Source: JBBDIX01 sp040880235 (GTDB taxonomy: Bacteria > Actinomycetota > Nitriliruptoria > Nitriliruptorales > Nitriliruptoraceae). Taken from it: 15,836 bases of DNA. Shown piece by piece: positions 13,756 through 15,836 of this stretch. Within the stretch, counting starts at the first letter, position 1. Each line of letters opens with the position of its first letter. The stretch spans positions 1 through 15,836 of the forward strand of contig JBBDIX010000068.1 of NCBI GenBank assembly GCA_040880235.1, in the 5' to 3' direction. Under the pieces are notes generated by a model. The model did not search any database. It saw only the letters and a program-made list of their open reading frames with translations, and was not told the DNA's origin. Made by a program: the position numbers and the translations under genes.

Positions 13756-15836
13756 CACGCGCCCTCCCCGACCGACACGGGCTCGGCCACCGTGACCACC
13801 ACGTCGAGTCGACCCTCGCGGTCGGCGAGCGCACCGATCGGTTCGGAGGTCGAGTTCGACGGCACGACCACCACGCCCGGGACCACGGACGCGTCGACGC
13901 GTGCCGGCAGGGTGAGGCGCACGTCCCCGCGCGAGAACTCGAGCATCGTCCCGTCGACGATCCCGAGCCGCTCGGCATCCTCCGGCGCGACGACGGCGAC
14001 GGGCGCACGACGCGTCGCGAGCAGGTCGTCGGCGTCGCGGAGCATGACGCCCTCGTCGAGCAGCAGGGGCCGTGCGACCACGGTCAGGTCGTCGCCAGTC
14101 ACCGGGGCGTCGTCGGACACCGTGACGGGCGGGAACGCGTGGGCGGTCGCACGCACCCCGAGGCGTGCACGCTCGGCGCGTATCGCATCGAGGTCGTCGA
14201 ACCCGAGGTCGCCGCCGATCACGGCCGCGAGCTGGCGAAGGACCCGCCAGTCGTCCTGCGCCTGCCCGGGCGCGTCGATCGCCCGGCGGAACCGCTGACT
14301 GCGACCCTCCAGGTTGGTCGCGGTCCCCTCGCGCTCCTGTCGAGCGGTCGCCGGCAGCACCACGTCGGCGAACGCGTCGAGGGTGTCGTTGCGGGCGAGG
14401 TCCTGCACGATCACGGTCGGCGTGCGCGCCAGCGCGGCGCGCGCCAGTTCCACCGACGCGGCGTCGCGCAGCAGGTCGACCCCGATGAGGTGCAGGACGT
14501 CGATCTCTCCCGCTGCCGCGGCCGTGAGGACCTGCTGCAGACTGCGTCCCGGGGTGGCCGGCAGCGGGCCCCAGACGGCCTCCACCTCGGCGCGATCGGC
14601 GTCGTCGGCGAGCAGACGTCCACCGGGCAGCAGACCTGCGGACAGCCCGGCATCGAGCGCGCCACGGGCTCCGGCCCGGCGGGGCACGTATGCGACCGAA
14701 CCGTCGGCCGAGCTGGCGAGTCCTGCTGCGGCGGACAGGGTGGACGCTCCCGCCCGTTCACCGACCAGCACGACCGGACGGTCGGCCTCGGCCAGCGCCG
14801 TCGCCACCTCACCGACGACCCCGTCGGCGGTCGCGTCGCTCAACCGGGCGAGCGTCGCGGCCTCCTGTCCGGGAGCCGTGGGCACGTGCCGCCAGGTCAG
14901 GTCGGCGAGCGTGCCCGTGAACGGTCCGACGACCACGATCCGCGCCCTGCGGTTGCGCCATGCCTTGCGCAGGCGCAGGTGGAGGATCGGCACCTCCTCC
15001 TCGGAGTCGAGACCGGCGACGACGATGACGGGCGCGGCCTCGACGTCGGCGTAGGTGGCCGAGGGGTTGGCGACCATCGCGGCGAGTTCCTCGGTCTCAC
15101 CCGGAGGGGCGAACCGCGTCGAGCAGGTCACGTCGTCGGTCCCGAGGATCGTGCGGGCGTAGCGACTGGCGGCGTAGGCGTCCTCGTCGGCCAGACGCCC
15201 CCCGGTGAGCACCGCGACCCGACCTGTTCCGGCCTCGCCGGCCTTGCGGATCGCCGACGCGGCGGTCCGCAGGGCCCGTGCCCACTCGACGGGCTGGAGC
15301 CCGTCGCGCGTACGGAGCATCGGCTCGGTGATCCGCGCGTCGCTGGTGACGTGACGGAATGCGAAGCGACCACGGTCGCAGTTCCACTCCTCGTTGACGT
15401 CCATGTTGGTGCGGGCCAGTTGCCGCTGGATCTCTCCGCGGCGCGACTGCACGGTCAGCGTGCAGCCTGCCGAGCAGTGGTCGCACACACTCTGGGTCGT
15501 CACCACGTCGAACGGCCGGGCCCGGAACCGGTACGAGGTCGAGGTCAGCGCGCCCACCGGGCAGATCTGGATGATGTTGCCGGAGAAGTGGCTGCGGAAG
15601 GGCTCATCCTCGAAGACGGCGACCTGTTCGAGGCCACCACGCTCGTAGAGCTCGATGAAGGGATCACCCGCGATCTGCTCGGCGAACCGGGTGCAGCGTG
15701 CGCACAGCACACAGCGTTCCCGATCGAGCAGGATCTGTTCGCTGACGGCCACCGGCTTGTCGTAGCGACGCTTCTGTTCGACGAACCGGGAGGCGTTGGG
15801 ACCGTGGTTGAGTGCCTGGTCCTGCAGCGGGCACTC
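13755..15836 (-). CDS. nuoG: NADH-quinone oxidoreductase subunit G, 5' end outside window
   Basis: Largest peripheral-arm subunit, relaying electrons from NuoE/F through several iron-sulfur clusters. 693 residues are visible; the frame is open at the right edge, with about the first 100 residues missing. The first visible residues, ECPLQDQALNHG, include the last cysteine of the cluster N5 motif. Numbering from there, CVLCARC (42-48) and Cys92 in CPVGALTS give cluster N4. Cys118, Cys121, Cys125 and Cys153 form the optional N7 motif CxxCxxxCx27C. The rest is the molybdopterin-oxidoreductase-like fold, degenerate and without a cofactor role in this family; YVPRRAGARGALDAG and VVLPATARQEREGTA are recognisable. 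An internal GTG at 15752 is not the start, because the homology runs past it. Confidence 0.96.
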   Translation of the reverse strand, partial: ECPLQDQALNHGPNASRFVEQKRRYDKPVAVSEQILLDRERCVLCARCTRFAEQIAGDPFIELYERGGLEQVAVFEDEPFRSHFSGNIIQICPVGALTSTSYRFRARPFDVVTTQSVCDHCSAGCTLTVQSRRGEIQRQLARTNMDVNEEWNCDRGRFAFRHVTSDARITEPMLRTRDGLQPVEWARALRTAASAIRKAGEAGTGRVAVLTGGRLADEDAYAASRYARTILGTDDVTCSTRFAPPGETEELAAMVANPSATYADVEAAPVIVVAGLDSEEEVPILHLRLRKAWRNRRARIVVVGPFTGTLADLTWRHVPTAPGQEAATLARLSDATADGVVGEVATALAEADRPVVLVGERAGASTLSAAAGLASSADGSVAYVPRRAGARGALDAGLSAGLLPGGRLLADDADRAEVEAVWGPLPATPGRSLQQVLTAAAAGEIDVLHLIGVDLLRDAASVELARAALARTPTVIVQDLARNDTLDAFADVVLPATARQEREGTATNLEGRSQRFRRAIDAPGQAQDDWRVLRQLAAVIGGDLGFDDLDAIRAERARLGVRATAHAFPPVTVSDDAPVTGDDLTVVARPLLLDEGVMLRDADDLLATRRAPVAVVAPEDAERLGIVDGTMLEFSRGDVRLTLPARVDASVVPGVVVVPSNSTSEPIGALADREGRLDVVVTVAEPVSVGEGA

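Overview
The window is gene-dense DNA from a high-GC bacterium, almost certainly an actinomycete in the broad sense (Actinomycetota). The evidence is GC-rich third positions, frequent GTG starts, long chains of GTGA/ATGA-coupled genes, and proteins that read like actinobacterial complex I subunits and an actinobacterial Ung. A deep-branching class is possible, but I cannot fix the genus. All real genes lie on the minus strand, so transcription runs from high to low coordinates. There are no RNA genes, mobile elements, CRISPR arrays or broken genes.

Upstream block (15836 down to 3994): nuoG (its 5' end is outside the window), nuoH, nuoI, nuoJ, nuoK, nuoL, nuoM, nuoN, a long-chain polyprenyl diphosphate synthase and ung. 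Neighbouring genes overlap or lie 1-4 bases apart, so this looks like one transcription unit. It encodes the last iron-sulfur module subunit and the whole membrane arm of a proton-pumping NADH:quinone oxidoreductase (complex I), plus an enzyme likely to make the isoprenoid tail of the menaquinone it reduces. The uracil-DNA glycosylase at the end is a passenger.

Junction (3840 to 3993): the only real intergenic gap, 154 bp. It holds a hairpin pair, a plausible SigA-type promoter, a palindrome and a small hairpin over the next ribosome binding site.

Downstream block (3839 down to 1): nuoA, nuoB, nuoC, nuoD and a second nuoH that runs off the left edge. nuoD is followed directly by nuoH, with no nuoE, nuoF or nuoG between them. 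That is the order of 11-subunit complex I clusters, which lack the NADH-oxidising module. This second set is divergent: NuoD has Trp and Glu at two quinone-site positions normally Tyr and Asp, and this NuoH has lost one of the conserved glutamates of the E-channel. The best reading is that the window spans the junction between a conventional 14-subunit nuo operon and a second, divergent nuo operon (like the nuo2 cluster I recall from Streptomyces), which may use a different electron donor or couple differently. The alternative is one rearranged complex I locus with a duplicated nuoH. Sequence on both sides would decide it.
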